A DNA stretch of 64,000 nt from Rhypophila decipiens. Taxonomy: Eukaryota; Ascomycota; Sordariomycetes; Sordariales; Naviculisporaceae. The notes under the pieces were generated by a model, which worked only from the letters and a program-made list of their open reading frames with translations, had not been told where the DNA came from and did no database searches. The stretch covers positions 124,001-188,000 of the forward strand of contig MU858104.1 of NCBI GenBank assembly GCA_033297075.1, given 5' to 3'. How positions within the stretch are numbered: position 1 is the stretch's first letter; each line of letters starts with the position of its first letter. A program made the translations under genes and the position numbers. Shown here piece by piece: positions 23,948-36,427 of this stretch.

Positions 23948-25001
23948 CGCCACTCATCAGCCACCCCTGCATCGACTCAAAGCCCAAATACTGCGGCCTC
24001 ATTCCTGTCTCTCGGTTTCCCCGAGCTCCATGGACGGCATACGCTGACGACCCAGAGTCTATGGAGCAATGTGATTTGGATCTTTGGTGGGTAGGGGAGT
24101 ATGGATTTGTCCACGCCCCTTCAAGTTGTCCGGGGGCAAGCGAAAGTGACAAATGTCGCTGCTGTGGAAGGCCTCCACTCCACACCAGCTCCATCGTCGT
24201 CGCTGTCGATGGCGTTCGCCCGGACAATGGTGGCAATGCCAACAAGTCGGGTTGTGGTGTCTATTTCGGGGACCGCGCCGCCGAGAAGCATAACCTCCGT
24301 TGGCGTGTCCCGGATGATTTTGATTGCCGGCACACGAGCCAGCGAGCCGTGCTTCATGCCGCGATCCAGGCGCCGGAGCCATTCTTTGCGGTTGTCAGAG
24401 TCGGCGGCCAGAGGCCAGGCATTTACTGCTGGGCCAATCACATCATCGTCAGGTCTGACTTGGCCTATCTCGTCGAGGGCATCACCCGGCATGCCAGCAA
24501 ATGGATTCAGAACGGATGGATGACGGCTCACGGAAAGCCCGCTGCGAATCGTCAGCTGTGGAAAGTTCTGATTGAGTATAGTCTTAGAATACTCGAAGGA
24601 CTAGGCCGCTGGGTCGACTTTTGGCTGGTGAAGAGAGAACATAACACGGATGCCCATCATCTGGCCAACAGGGCCTTGAAGCGTGCACATTCCCCCACCA
24701 GTCTGTACAGGATATCATCAAGGTCATTCCCCCCTTGTTCTCTTTACTCTCCAACCGTCATGACATTGCCGCTAGCCGCAGAGATGCACCAGTGGTCAAC
24801 GTCGGAGAGCAGTCGTGGATTGCAGTGACGACCCGTGCAGAAGCCTTGGAGGTCTCGGTTTACAACACCGTCGTAGGAAACTGGCAGTATCCGATGAGAG
24901 CGGCGGTAAAAGATGAAATCAGTGCTGAGATGGGGTTGTTTCCAGATCTCCGTGGCTCTGTTAATGATGTTAGGTTACTGGCGATATTTGTGATGATTTA
25001 A
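23784..25001 (+). pseudogene. Degenerate RNase H-like protein gene
   Basis: The frame reading IVVAVDGVRPDN (Asp at 24208) to REHNTDAHHLANRAL (Asp at 24649) is a clear type-1 RNase H fold, with the third Asp in IVRSDLAYLV (24457) and HASKWIQNGWMTAHGKP between. These enzymes cut RNA in RNA:DNA hybrids using Asp-Glu-Asp-Asp. Here the Glu is replaced: SQRAVLHAA has GTG at 24349-24351 where GAG (SQRAE) is expected. A one-base loss between about 24672 and 24688 shifts the frame; the downstream frame reads TFPHQSVQDIIKVIPPLFSLL and runs to a TAA ending 25001. The 5' end is also unclear, as the only sensible ATG (23784) is in another frame. A C-rich cluster (KCRCCGRPP) precedes the fold. Probably inactive. 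Confidence 0.65.
23914..23946 (+). repeat. (GAT)11 microsatellite
   Basis: Eleven perfect GAT units, encoding an 11-Asp run in the RNase H-like gene upstream of the catalytic fold. A likely length-polymorphic site. Confidence 0.85.
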
Positions 25002-27043
25002 AAATGATGATGTATTTTTATTGAACCTCAGCCAATATCATGGTGCCGCTCAGAAGCACACTTGACAATCAGACCAATATTTGATACCGTGCTGGGTCGA
25101 TAATGGAGAACATCAGGGGGTCATTCTTGACAGACAAAGCTTCCTGTCATCACCTGTAGCTGCAGTTAGTTGTGCCTTGAATCTCAATGAACCGATGCCG
25201 GGCGAAGTCCATCCCCACCTACAACTGACCTCGCTTGACAATACCACCCTTCCACATTCCCCAAAATTCCTTCCCAAAAGAACAACTCGGATCTGCCCCA
25301 GATAAAGGCCCACCCGTTCAGCCTAGCCGTAATTGGGCAGGATTATCTAGTGTGACCTTGGATCCATCTTACTTGCCTAGCCTGGCTTATTTCGTCTTGC
25401 CTGGTGATTGGGGTAGCCATGTATCCCGTCTCTGTCCCGTCCCGACGTCCCATCATGAAGTGGACCACCGACTGTCAAGCAGGATTTACTCGAGTCCAAT
25501 GGGCGGGCAACAGGACACGAATGGTAAGGGTGTCCTTGTACGGAGTACACTACACACTGCTGCAGGGTGTCCCCTCCCTCTGACCTGAACCTGACAAGCG
25601 TTGGCGAACTTTGGTCCATTATTATACGTGCCGATATATTAAAAATGTCACGGTCCGAACTGATAGCGTACCTCGATTACCACCCAAGCGAAGTCCGGAT
25701 AGGGTGGGGACTTGTAAGTGGTCCGCAGTTTTCGGGGGGAATTATTTCCTACTTTAAATTCTCTGGGCATTGATGCATTATTTCTCCGCTTGCTCACTTG
25801 ACTCCATTTACCAAAAGGTGGTAATTCCGGTTTCTGGTAGGCAGACAGACACCTTCACTCTGGCTCACTCATCGGGATTCTGACCATTGAGCTCTGTCCA
25901 TGGGCCTCCGTTGACTCCGAGGTTCTCGCCTGTGGACATGTCGCCTACAAGTAAAGTGGTGTGCGCCCCATTTAGTACGAGTATTTAATATAGACGACAA
26001 CCATTGCGCCCATTAGGTACGGATTTCCGAGAGTAGGTAGTAGCGTAGCACTCCGCGGGCGAGGATGGGCATCTGGCACCTGGCGTTTCGCCAGACACAT
26101 GAACATGCATGGGCGGCGGCGGGACGGGAAGAGAGAGGTGTCGTTGGGCAGCTTTATGTCTCATGGCTAACCCTCATCCCGGGACGAGCTTTAGGGCCCC
26201 AGTCCCAGTGTTGGGGGTTTCCAAAGTAGATCACAGACGACATTGGCAATGTTGTGTTGCTCACTTATTTGTGCAGCAGCTTGAGAGTAGGGCTGGGAGT
26301 TGTCAGTTCTGTGAGATTCGGGAATCCGGCACAATAGTACCATGACGGTATGGGGGTTTCCCCGAAAGTAGCAGCCAACACTGATAGGAATATACGTGCA
26401 TAAGATCCGAGTATGGGAGCAATTTGGGGGAGACGGCTGCGTCTGGCCGGACCGGGGGATTGGGCCCCTTTTCTGAGTGAGCCTCGAGATGCAGCCGTTC
26501 TTTTTCTCAGTAATGAGTCTGGAATGATGAGTGCGGTAACCTCGCTCGCGGTGAAGTTGACGCTGAGTGAATTCGCGACCAGAAGCTCGACGTGATCAGA
26601 CCTGGGACTTGCCCATGTGAATGTGTCTGATGAGCCGGCTTCCCACAAGTTCCCAGAGAACAATCAAGTGCCAATTTCCTGGCTACAAAGAAACAACGAA
26701 TTGAAATCCTGTCAAGCACCGCAAGTGAAGAACTGTTCATTGTTGAAAATGTCAAACAAGAGTTTGACGGACATTAGATTTCGGTTGCTAGTAAAAAAAG
26801 GTAGCTGCTGTTCACCAAGCAGACTACCCAGGTATAATAAGGAGTACGTAGATCGTAGTAGTAAAAGATGCATCATCATGGTAAACATGGCCAGACATAT
26901 AACAACCAAACAACTAGACACAACGTGAAAACAAGATAATCAATGCAAACGGGATATAACAATGACACCGCTTACTTCCTTTCCTTCCATTGCCTCACAC
27001 GATATATCTTTTCATACATGCAGCAGTAGGTCTTTGATGACAT
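25002..27043. other. Gene-free stretch
   Basis: About 2 kb with no supported gene, tRNA or element. The right end is the 3' flank of the minus-strand sugar transporter. Confidence 0.5.
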
Positions 27044-28826
27044 TTAAACAACATGCTTGACCTCGGTGGCGCCCTCCTTCTCGGCGCTGCCGGCAGTACC
27101 GGCACCGTCGGTCGAGTCGCCGTAGTGGATCTGCTTCTCGACGGCGGCGGCGGTCTTCTCGTTGAGGCTGGAGTCCTCGAACAGGAAGGCCAACTCCTCG
27201 AGGGTGCGGCCCGAGGTCTCGGGGTAGAGGAGGTAGACGATGCAGAGCTCAAAGAAGATCCAGCCGCAGTAGATGGCCAAGTACTTCCACTTGATGGCGT
27301 CGAGGGCGATGGAGTTGACGTTGGTGCTGAAGAAACCGGCCAGCTTGCCAAAGATCTGCTGCACACCGATACCGCGCGAGCGGTGCGAGTAGGGCCAGAG
27401 CTCGACGAGATAGGCTGTGAAATGCGTGTTAGCGGACGTGAACTTGAAACTGGCAACCAAGAGGCTGGGATCAGCTTACTATAAGTGAGAGCATTGTTTC
27501 CAATGTTGTAGCAGGGAGAAAAGCCAAAGTAAAAGAACAAAGCGGCGATACCGGCAGCCTTGTTCTCGCCGCCGAGGTCGAGCGAGTGCTGGATGCGCTC
27601 GAGGGAGATGGTCATGGCGACGAAGCAAGCGCACATGAGACCGGCCGAGAGCATGTACATGTGGCGACGCTTGAAGCGGGTGACGACGAGGGCAATGACG
27701 GTAGCATTGGCCAAACTCCAGCAGGCGTTGGCCAGGTTGATGCGCGTCTTGGCGTAGTTGGTGGTGTAGCCCATCATGCCGAACAGGACACCCGAGTAGT
27801 AGCTGAGCAGAGTGTTGCCCGAGAGCTGGGTGAAGAGACCGATGAACAGGGTGACATAGAGGCGGCGGCGGAGACCGTAGGTCCTGAAGAGATCCATCCA
27901 GGACTGGCTGGAAACCTCCATCTCGGTCTTGATGGTCTCGCGAATCTGCGTCACCTCGGCCTGGACAAGGAGCGAGTTGGAGTCACCTTCGGCGTGGTAC
28001 TTGACCAGAACCTGGCGGGCCTCCTCATCTCGGTCCTTGGAGACCAGGTAACGAGGGGACTCGGGAAGGAGGAAGACGGTGCAGATCTGCAGGAGGGAAG
28101 GGCAGATCTGCAGCAGAGACGGGATACGCCAGGCCCAGTCGCTCCCGATGTCGCTGGTTCCAAGCGCGATGGCCGAGGCGAGAATCTGACCGATGAAGTA
28201 GGACGAGTTGAACAGCGAGGTCATGATGGCGCGCTCCTTGGGATGCGACAGTTCACCGATCAGGGCCGCACCGCTGATGATGCAGAAGAGAATACCGGCA
28301 CCGAGAATCATGCGGGCGATGATGTACATGGCGACGTGCTGGGCAAAACCCTGGATGAGGGCGCCAAAGACCATGGTGAGGGAGCCGATCATGATGGACC
28401 ACCTGCGGCCGAACCTCTGGGAGAGCCACGGGGCGATGGGGACGGCAAAGATGGACCCGAGCTGGTAGCACGAGTTGACGAAGCCGAGAAGGCCGGGCTC
28501 AATCTGGAACTCATTGAGCTTGGCTGGGTTTCTCCTTCCATTGCCCAGGTCTTGTTGACGGCCACGTCGGTCAGTTACAGTGCCTAGAAAGTCTGAAGCA
28601 GCCGAGGGGGCTGAGGGGGCCGAAACTCACACTCATGGAACTTCTGGGAGAACTGAAGGGTGTTGATGAGCTGCGAGTCGAAACCAGACGTCATCTCAAC
28701 ACCCATGCAGCACAGGAAGAGCCACAGGTACATGTACCGGAGGTTGGGCTTCTTGTACCATGGTACCTTGTCCTCCGCAACCAAGCGGGTGACGATGGGG
28801 TCGGCGGCGGTGCCAACGTTGACCAT
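27044..28826 (-). CDS. MFS sugar porter (lactose permease/hexose transporter type)
   Basis: Exons 28826-28631, 28550-27480 and 27414-27044 give 545 residues. The introns (GTGAGT...AACAAG and GTAAGC...TTCACAG) restore HEYLGNGRRNP and LTYTYLVELWP, both expected in this family. Sugar-porter signatures are present: RFGRRWS after helix 2, PESPRYLV after helix 6, FTQLSGNTLLSYY in helix 7 and PETSGRTLEE after helix 12. Twelve membrane helices can be counted. It should take up a mono- or disaccharide by proton symport at the plasma membrane. The closest group by eye is the fungal Lac12-like permeases, but substrate cannot be read from sequence. It is the rightmost of a run of permease genes that includes 33693 and 36428, all on the minus strand. 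Confidence 0.9.
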
Positions 28827-31800
28827 TGTGGCGGTATTGAAGGTTGCTGTCCTGTCTAGTCAACTTCTGGTGTGGTCAAGAGAAGAGAAAAGAAAAAGCA
28901 AGGCAGGGCAAAAGGGATGAGGGTCGAGCCGAGATATATGTGGTACTGTCCCGAGAACAGTTCAACTCGCGTCGTGCCTGGTCCTCCTCTGCTCTCTGTC
29001 TCTTTTTCCCACTCTCTCGGGGCCTTGCCAGGCTATTATATTGAAAACATCTGTGGTGCCAGTCCATCGGACTATTATCAATTCTTGGGGCAGGAGGTAG
29101 CATGGGCACGCGGAAGCGTGGTCACGCAGCAGTACGACCCTGTCCCGGCCCCCCCTTGCTCAACCGGCCTGTGGATGCCTCGAGGCCGATCATGTACCCA
29201 ATGTGAGTTGGTGGCCCGCTTTCCCATTCCTTCTCCCGTCTTTTTTCTTTGTCTCTTGCCCACTGGACCTGGACACCCCACAAACCCCGAACTGGATACA
29301 TACTAGCAGGCAGTGATGGCAAAATGGAGTTGATCCCCAGACCCGTTCGGTCCCGGTTTTCCGGGGAGGCCGGGGTTCTGGTTGCCTTTTTTTCTGGAGA
29401 AAAGTTCATGGCTTTCCCCAGATGTACGGGGGTTCGACCGATGACGACCAATAGGTGAACGGTGTGTGCTCGACTTTCCTTGCCTCCCCCCGTAACCCGT
29501 CGTCCATCGTCTCCACCCATTGGCTCCTTTGGCCGTAATCCGTCATACCAGGTCGTTGTTAAGAAAGTCTGGGCATAATCCATTTACCCCATACCCCAAC
29601 TTATTACCGCAATGTTCCTGGTCTAGCGTGCGGAGGGAGACGAGAGTAGTGAAAGCGGCAAATGTAGTATGTGCCTATTTGGTCTGTTGGTAGTCGATTT
29701 GTTATTATGGAGTCATCATGTATCGTATGCATGTACCGGACATGGTATTCATACACCATGCATGTGGCGAGCAAGATGAAGAGCTGTATCATCAACTCCA
29801 GTAAAAGAGTGATTACAAGACACATGTAAGGACTGACTAAAAACGTCACGAGATTCCAAGAGGAAAGGTGCGCGGCCCGCTGCCGTCTGTTTGCAGTGTG
29901 CAGTGGCATTATTGCGTTGTACGCAGCGTATAAGTTGTATAACCAGTGTAATATCAGCACATGGCAATATGAAGTCTCTCGTTGGTGTTGCCGGGAGCCT
30001 GGGGCGGCTCGTTTACAAGTTTAGACCACACAATCTGCTTTCCAGTGGCAGAAAGTCCAGAACTATACCCGACTCCTAGGTCGACAATTCTGCGTTCCAT
30101 ATCCTGCCGTCTTCTTGACCCAGACTACGGGCTTCAGGCTGTCTCGGTCCATTTAGTGGTAAGGCTTGGCGAAAAAGCGGCATCTCAGGGTCTTTAAAGA
30201 GGGACTTGGCCGGTCGTTGGCTTGCTGCCTCTTGGTGGTGCTACCTATTTAGCCAGAAAGCAAGTTTATATTATCCGGACATCACTCATTGGAGGAACAG
30301 AGGTCCCCCAGCTCACCTGAGGGATCCTCTTTTATAGTGACGGTGGGCCTTGAGTAGTGTCGTGCAAACATGTATTGTGCAGTACGAGTAGATCCTGTAT
30401 GTACACTGTTACTTTACGAAAAGGAGGAACTTTTCGTAATGGATCTGTCACTCGGGGAAGACTGTGGAGGACAGGGGGTTGATCTTCCCCGCACAACAGG
30501 GCAATTCACTGATCTGGTTGGTTCCCAGCACCCTCCATCTTCCAGAATTGCTCAGAGTTTTTCCAGGCTTGGCTCCTGTCCCAGCTGCCAGGTTTCACAG
30601 GCGAGAGTGGTTTTTGCGGTTGTTGGGACTTGGATTCATTTGTGCTTTAATTAAGCCTGCTGCATGCGTGTTTATTTCACTCTATTATTCTTGGGTGTTG
30701 GTACTCGGAGCAGCAACGTCTTGTGCACTTTTTGTCGCGGGGATGGCATCAAGACTTGACCAAGAAATCTTGACCGAGCTCCCAAGCCAAAACACTGCAA
30801 ACAAGGTGAAAATCCCGTCTGCATTTTGGCGCTACTAACGGCATTCCCCTTCCTGACAGGCCCGTTGGGTTGGGGTTTAACGGGCTATCAAACCCCAGAA
30901 GGGTTTGGCTCCGGCGTTGGGACGGGGGGGCGAACCACTCGATTGGACTGTTCGACATGGCACTTCCCCCGCCCTTGTTCCTGTCTTGGAGTCTTGGCTT
31001 GACATTTCATCCTGCCATGTGGTGGTTGGCGGTTGTTGCTGGCATCCCTGGGGATGGAGGTCCGCTAGGCCGTCTTGGCCCCATCAAACGGACCGAAGTG
31101 ACCGCATATTGCCAAGACCGGGTTTCTGACGAGAATCCATGATTTCCATGGCATTTTGGCTCGAGCATGATCTGCAGCTTTCAATGTCGAGAACTTGTGT
31201 CAACTCACTGTTGAGTTTGTTTGGACGACTGGAAGAAAATTTTGATATCAAAAAAAGAGGCGCTATGCACGAGATCTGCCGAGTCTCGAGTGGCTGTTAC
31301 TAAGCTCTCTAGGCTCGAGACCGTTTTCCCAAACCAAGTTAGCCACATCCACCATGCTGAGCTTGGTGGAGCTTGGTGAGCTTGGTAAGCTTGGGGTTCG
31401 AGCTCGGTACTGGGCGGCGGAAATGTGTACTAAGACAGTACCGTATGGTCCATATTTTGATGTTTCGTATCGCCGTACCACACGATTACGGGCTTTAAGT
31501 GGTGTAAACCTGCCAGTGAGATCAGCAGAGCATGGTTCGGGACGAACTGCTTCACGCATGCTCGGGCGAACTAGGCTTTTTTGACAGCATTGAGCTGTTT
31601 GTTCTGGGTGAACTTCTTGGAGAAGCTAGAAGTTGGAGTGAACACCAACCTTTTCCCCATGTTTTTCTCCAATGTCATGCTCGGGATATTGTTGGAGAAT
31701 TCTTCCAGGTGGCGACGTGGGAGTGAGGAGAAGGAGGATTCGTGAGCCCATCAAGCTCGGTTCTTTTCGGCGGTACCATGTAGGCTTGACTAATCTACAA

Positions 31801-32814
31801 TGGCAAAAGACAGGCTTGACAGGCTGGGCAGCCGTGTATCCGTCTCTGCTGCTGAACAATTTTCTGCGCGCGGCACAGCTAGTGGAAGGATTTTCAATTC
31901 GGATCTGATGTCCAATCTCTATCGACACGAGTTGGCTGCCAAATGTGGTCCGCAACTATTGTCGTTTGGACATTCTCTCGGCAGGTGATCTGATGAATCT
32001 TTCCGAGTCCAACCTCGTGATACTGGTAGTCATTGCTTTGATGGGTTCGAATCATATCAAAGACTGACTCGATGACTACTTCAGGTCTGCAGTGGCTCAA
32101 ATTGATCATTGATCTCCATCTTCCACCTTGACCATCCCGCCGGGCACTTCATGTATGAAACGGTAGCACCGCTCCGCTACGAGTACCGACAATGTGGTTG
32201 CTTAGCTACTTACCGCTGGCCCGTTCAAGTTCCTACATGTGCAATTCCACCATGTTCACGACTTGATGCACAACGCACAGCACCTGGTAGTTACTAGTGC
32301 CGTCGTGAGCACTACCCACACACCGCCCTGCACTCCTTCACTCTCGTTGACCCCACGAGACCATGGGCGTGCTCGCTCTCGACCTTGAAGGGGAAAAGCA
32401 CATCACTCTTTGGTGGAGACACGATATACGAGGAGGATGGAACTGAGTAATCCCCTTGCGCTAGATGCTGCTTGGAGCCTTGGACTACAATAAATGGGCC
32501 AGCTTCCCCTTTGCTCACAACCTTGTTCCTTTTCAAGTACTGCTTCACCCTCGTACCCTCTCCAGCTTCTTCTCTTGGTTCTTGCATCCTCCAGCCGCTT
32601 CAGAAAAACATATTTATCAAGAATCGGATGTTGTTAGCATGTCAATAGAAGTCTTGGGCTTGGCTAAGAGCCGCATGTAGGACCGTCAGACGGCCAAGGA
32701 CCGTGGCGCTCTTGGCCGCACAAGTGCTGTTTTTATCTTGGGTCCTTGGGTCGAGAGAATGGGGGTCACAGCATCCATATGCACTGCCTGACTGACAGGT
32801 TCCCTTTGTGTTGT
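28827..32814. other. Long gene-free stretch
   Basis: With the repeat and flank on its right, about 4.9 kb separates two permease genes. No domain, splice-supported ORF or tRNA was found on either strand. A short direct repeat of AGCTTGGT units lies at 31359-31395. Confidence 0.5.
31359..31395 (+). repeat. Short tandem repeat, AGCTTGGT units
   Basis: Four units of GAGCTTGGTG-like sequence (GAGCTTGGTG, GAGCTTGGTG, AGCTTGGTA, AGCTTGGGG), with drift in the last two. Confidence 0.7.
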
Positions 32815-33000
32815 ACAGCATTCCACAGTAAATAGTCAAGTTGGTATCCGTATACCGGTTGAACAAGGTCGCTAGGCCTGTCAGTGACTTTACTAATGCG
32901 TTTTTATTGTAGGAACAACGCATTTGCTTGGTTGTAAAGTGCCTCTTTTACAATTTATTAACACCTTTCAAAGTTCCGAGCAAGGCCCTGGTCAGGCAGT
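32815..33000 (-). repeat. Dispersed repeat, copy B
   Basis: Read on the minus strand, 32885-32815 matches copy A at 686-751: ACTGACAGGCCTAGCGACC, then TACCAACTTGACTATTTAC and TGTGGAATGCTGT. Further out, AGGGCCTTGCTCGG matches A near 573. In this copy a minus-strand frame runs through the repeat and beyond (NLTIYCGMLYNTKG) without family resemblance. Confidence 0.6.
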
Positions 33001-33692
33001 GCACTGTGACTATCTAATACTGTAGAAAAAAGCGTGTCGGTGACGAGCTGAAAACGAAGCGAATCATCTGCCAAAACCCCCATGTTTTTAGTCTTTTGCT
33101 TTTGGTGGACATGTGTAGTTAAAACTGACTCGATCTGCTTGGAGACCCGAGGTATTCTGAGCTCCAGGCCATGTCACCATATCCCACATCTTCCGCCAGC
33201 TGAGAGCTCCAGAGTTTGGGGACTAAAAAAAAGTGCAACTCCACACATCTATCGCGATTGCCATATTAGGGAATCCGGCCTCAGTCCCGATCTCACCCGA
33301 GCCGATCACGCCGGCCACACGGGCATCGTACCCACAGCTATGCCAGCGAGTCGGTATCGGACGACTACCACTGGTCCACTGCAGGACCGGGCAAGTGGAG
33401 AGCACGCCCTAGCTTCCCCGGTTCCCACATCAGATGCCGGCATTTGATCACAAACCATATTGGATGGCTGTCAAGACTCAAAGACTCAAAAATGCTCGTG
33501 CTGGGCAGTGTTCCGGTCTATTGCATGGTGCGAACTGTGCTCTGTAAACTTGTTTCCAATGCGTACTCTTGGGTCTTTGTGACACACGTGATAGAGAAAG
33601 AAATGTTCCCTTTGACGCCTCTCCTAACAATTGACAACCAAGCCAAGAATGTAAACTCATTATACATAACGACTGAGGCCAGACATGCAGCT

Positions 33693-35303
33693 TCAAAGAC
33701 ACCATCTGAAATCTGGCGACGCCGGACCATCTTGCAATTTCTCCGTGGGAATCTCGGTCGGCTTCACCTTCACGCCTTGTCTCCTGTCCCTCTTCCTGTT
33801 GTCCATGATCATAAAGGCGCCAAACAAAAGGGTCAGGACCAAACCCGTGCCTCCAAATGCCGCAGTAGTTGCCAGCGCCGGGATATACTTGGGCCGATCC
33901 TCGTTCCTGAAGATATTGGAGCTTACCACACCCATCATATTGGCCGCCGGCACGGCAACACTGGTCAACAATACCCGCTTGTTCTCGTTGGCAATGTTGT
34001 TGTTGTACAGCACATCCAGCAACACACTCGGCGCCGAGGTGCCCCATGTCATCATGAAGCTGGCAAAATAGGCCACCTGCAGCTGATGTTCCACGTCGAT
34101 GCCCGCAAAGATGACCATGCCGATGAAGGTGAACAGAAAGCCCATGGCAACAAAGGGGAACCGCAATCTCGTGTAATCGCTCAAAAAGGAGAGAATGAGC
34201 AGAACGACGGCACCTGACACGTTCGGAGCAACAGTATACAGGTTCGTTTTTACAGTACTGTATCCCAATCGCGTGATGATCTGCGGCAAGAACAGATTCA
34301 CGCTCTGCAGCGGAACACCGAGGCATATCTGAATCGCCAGGATCATCCACGACGTGGGCTGCCTGAAGATGGTCAAGGACTCGCGGATATCAAGCTTCTC
34401 GTTGACTATGCTCGACGAGTCGAGCTGGATCCGCTGAAAGGCAACCTTTTGCTCCTGTTCGGAGAGGAATTTTGCCTCGCCGGCTGATTTTGGCAGATAC
34501 CAGAAAGAGAAGAAGGAGAAGAGGATTGTGCAGGACCCTTCAATGACAAAAAGGTATCGCCACGGCTCGAGGGTGCCGCCTCGGATCTGGAAGACACCGA
34601 ACGAGAGGAGACCGCCGAATGCGGAGGCGATGGACTGTGCTGCATAGAAGATGGCCAGTCGTCGGGCGAGCTCACCGCGTCGGTAGAACCTGGTCTCACA
34701 GCATTAGGCCAACAGGCAAGTTAGAGTACCTAGGCACGGCGAGACTCACATGGTCTGATAGTAAATAACCAGCGGGAAGAAGGCACTTTCACTCATGCCC
34801 AAGAACCACCTCAACGTCATGATGCCCGCAAAGTTATGCGCCGCAACTACCAACAGGGTACATGCTCCAAAACAAAACATCATGATGGGCAACACGCGGT
34901 TCGGACCATACTTCTTGCCTGCCAGACCGAGAAAGGGAGCCGTCAAAACATACGGCACGAAGAAGACGGACAAGATGGTGCTGTACTGGTTCTTTTCGAC
35001 GTCGAGCCCGAGCGACTTCTCCAAACCGGCCGTCTTTGCGTTTCCCAGGTTGGACTTGTCCAGGCTGTTGAACAGGTACATTACTGCGAGGACAGGCAGG
35101 AGGCGGAGGTCAAACTTCCAGACGACGGAGCGCTCGAGCTTGGGGTCGATGGATGCGAGCGTGTGTGGCTGAATGCCGTCCTCTCCGATGCTCAACGAGG
35201 GCTCAGCAGTTTTGTTGCTTGCGCTGCTGTCTCGTTCGAGATCCATCTTCTCGCTGACAGGAATCGCCATGTCCTGGTCTGTAACGGCATCTTTGTCTGC
35301 CAT
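33693..35303 (-). CDS. MFS anion:cation symporter (allantoate/nicotinate permease family)
   Basis: Exons 35303-34750 and 34689-33693 (60-nt intron, GTGAGT...ACCAG) give 516 residues. The N-terminal cytosolic tail is followed by VVWKFDLRLLPVLAVMYLFNSLDKSNLGNAK, the hallmark of the Dal5/Tna1-type anion:cation symporters, then GKKYGPNRVLP and RWFLGMSESAFFP. Twelve helices are visible with the usual central cytosolic loop (FLSEQEQKVAFQRI). Relatives move allantoate, nicotinate, pantothenate or other organic anions with protons at the plasma membrane. Substrate is not readable. The minus-strand TATATATA 180 bp upstream is a plausible core promoter. Complete and intact. Confidence 0.9.
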
Positions 35304-36427
35304 TTTGATGGAGAGAGAAGACGCCGAGTGGAGCTGAGGTCGACGCTTGTTGCCTGTTCACGAGATACTCCAGAATGGTTGATTGGGGTCTTTTGTTGTA
35401 GGTATTTGTCTTGACGAACCTGTCCTAAGTTGTTCTGAATGAGCTGTTATGCCGAGATAGTGAACACAGATTGTCCGGATCCCATATATATAAGAATCGT
35501 CATCATATTGGCAGACATGCCCACGTAAGCTCACTAAGCCAATTAGGTGTAGTGTAAACATTACATTGCAGTTACGGATGGCTTATCGCTGACATGGAAT
35601 TGAGACCATCGAACGGAATTTTGAAGGCGTAGAGTAACCAACCAAAGGCCTGTGAACGTCATTCAACACCTTTGGGTCCGGACTTTCACCCCATTCTAAC
35701 GCACACTGGCATGACTTGCAGCTTTCCAACAGCGTGAAGTGGGGATGTGGGGGTCGACGACGATAAGAAGAGGAGAATTGTCGCGATCGACATGGGAGAT
35801 CTGTGAAGCTGGTGATTCCTGATCAAAGTGGTACGCCATTGGCTGAAGCTGTGGTTGCTTATCTCTTTATCGTCCCCTCCATCCTCCTCACCGGTAAATC
35901 TCATTTTTGGTCGGGGTCGAGACCTAGATGACGGTACCTCAGGACATGAAATACCGTCTTTTGGGTGTAAGGGCTGGTAACACGGACGAAGACAAACGAA
36001 CAGAGAAACAAAACTCGTGATTTTGCCTACCTCGTGATACTTGTCAAAGGACACACACTCGGTCGTGTGAACAGCTGGAGATAAGAAGGCACGTGGAAAG
36101 ATACGTATCAAGTCTTTTTCTGCCGTAGAGTCATATCATTCTGTACAATCGCCGAGGAACAGTGTCGAACGCAGAAGCTAGAAGAGACTTCAAGTCTAGA
36201 ACAGTCAACTTGTGGGGTTCGTCAGGCAATAGGTTAAGCACTCAGTACATGGAGCTTATTTGTTTCATTTGTCTAATTACTGGTATTATGTCCGACATGT
36301 TGATATCGGGTTATTCATCTAACCATCTATAGGACAGTCTAAACCCAAGAAAAAGGTCGTTCCATCATGACTCATTATTCATATCTTTCTTTTGAACCCG
36401 CAAAAATGAACCCCATTACTAGTAGCT
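35304..36427. other. Gene-free stretch
   Basis: Promoter and leader of the allantoate-type permease and 3' flank of the next permease. No other feature apart from TATATATA at 35484-35491. Confidence 0.5.
35484..35491 (-). promoter_or_regulatory. TATA-like box of the allantoate-type permease gene
   Basis: TATATATA on the minus strand, about 180 bp before the ATG at 35303. Confidence 0.4.
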
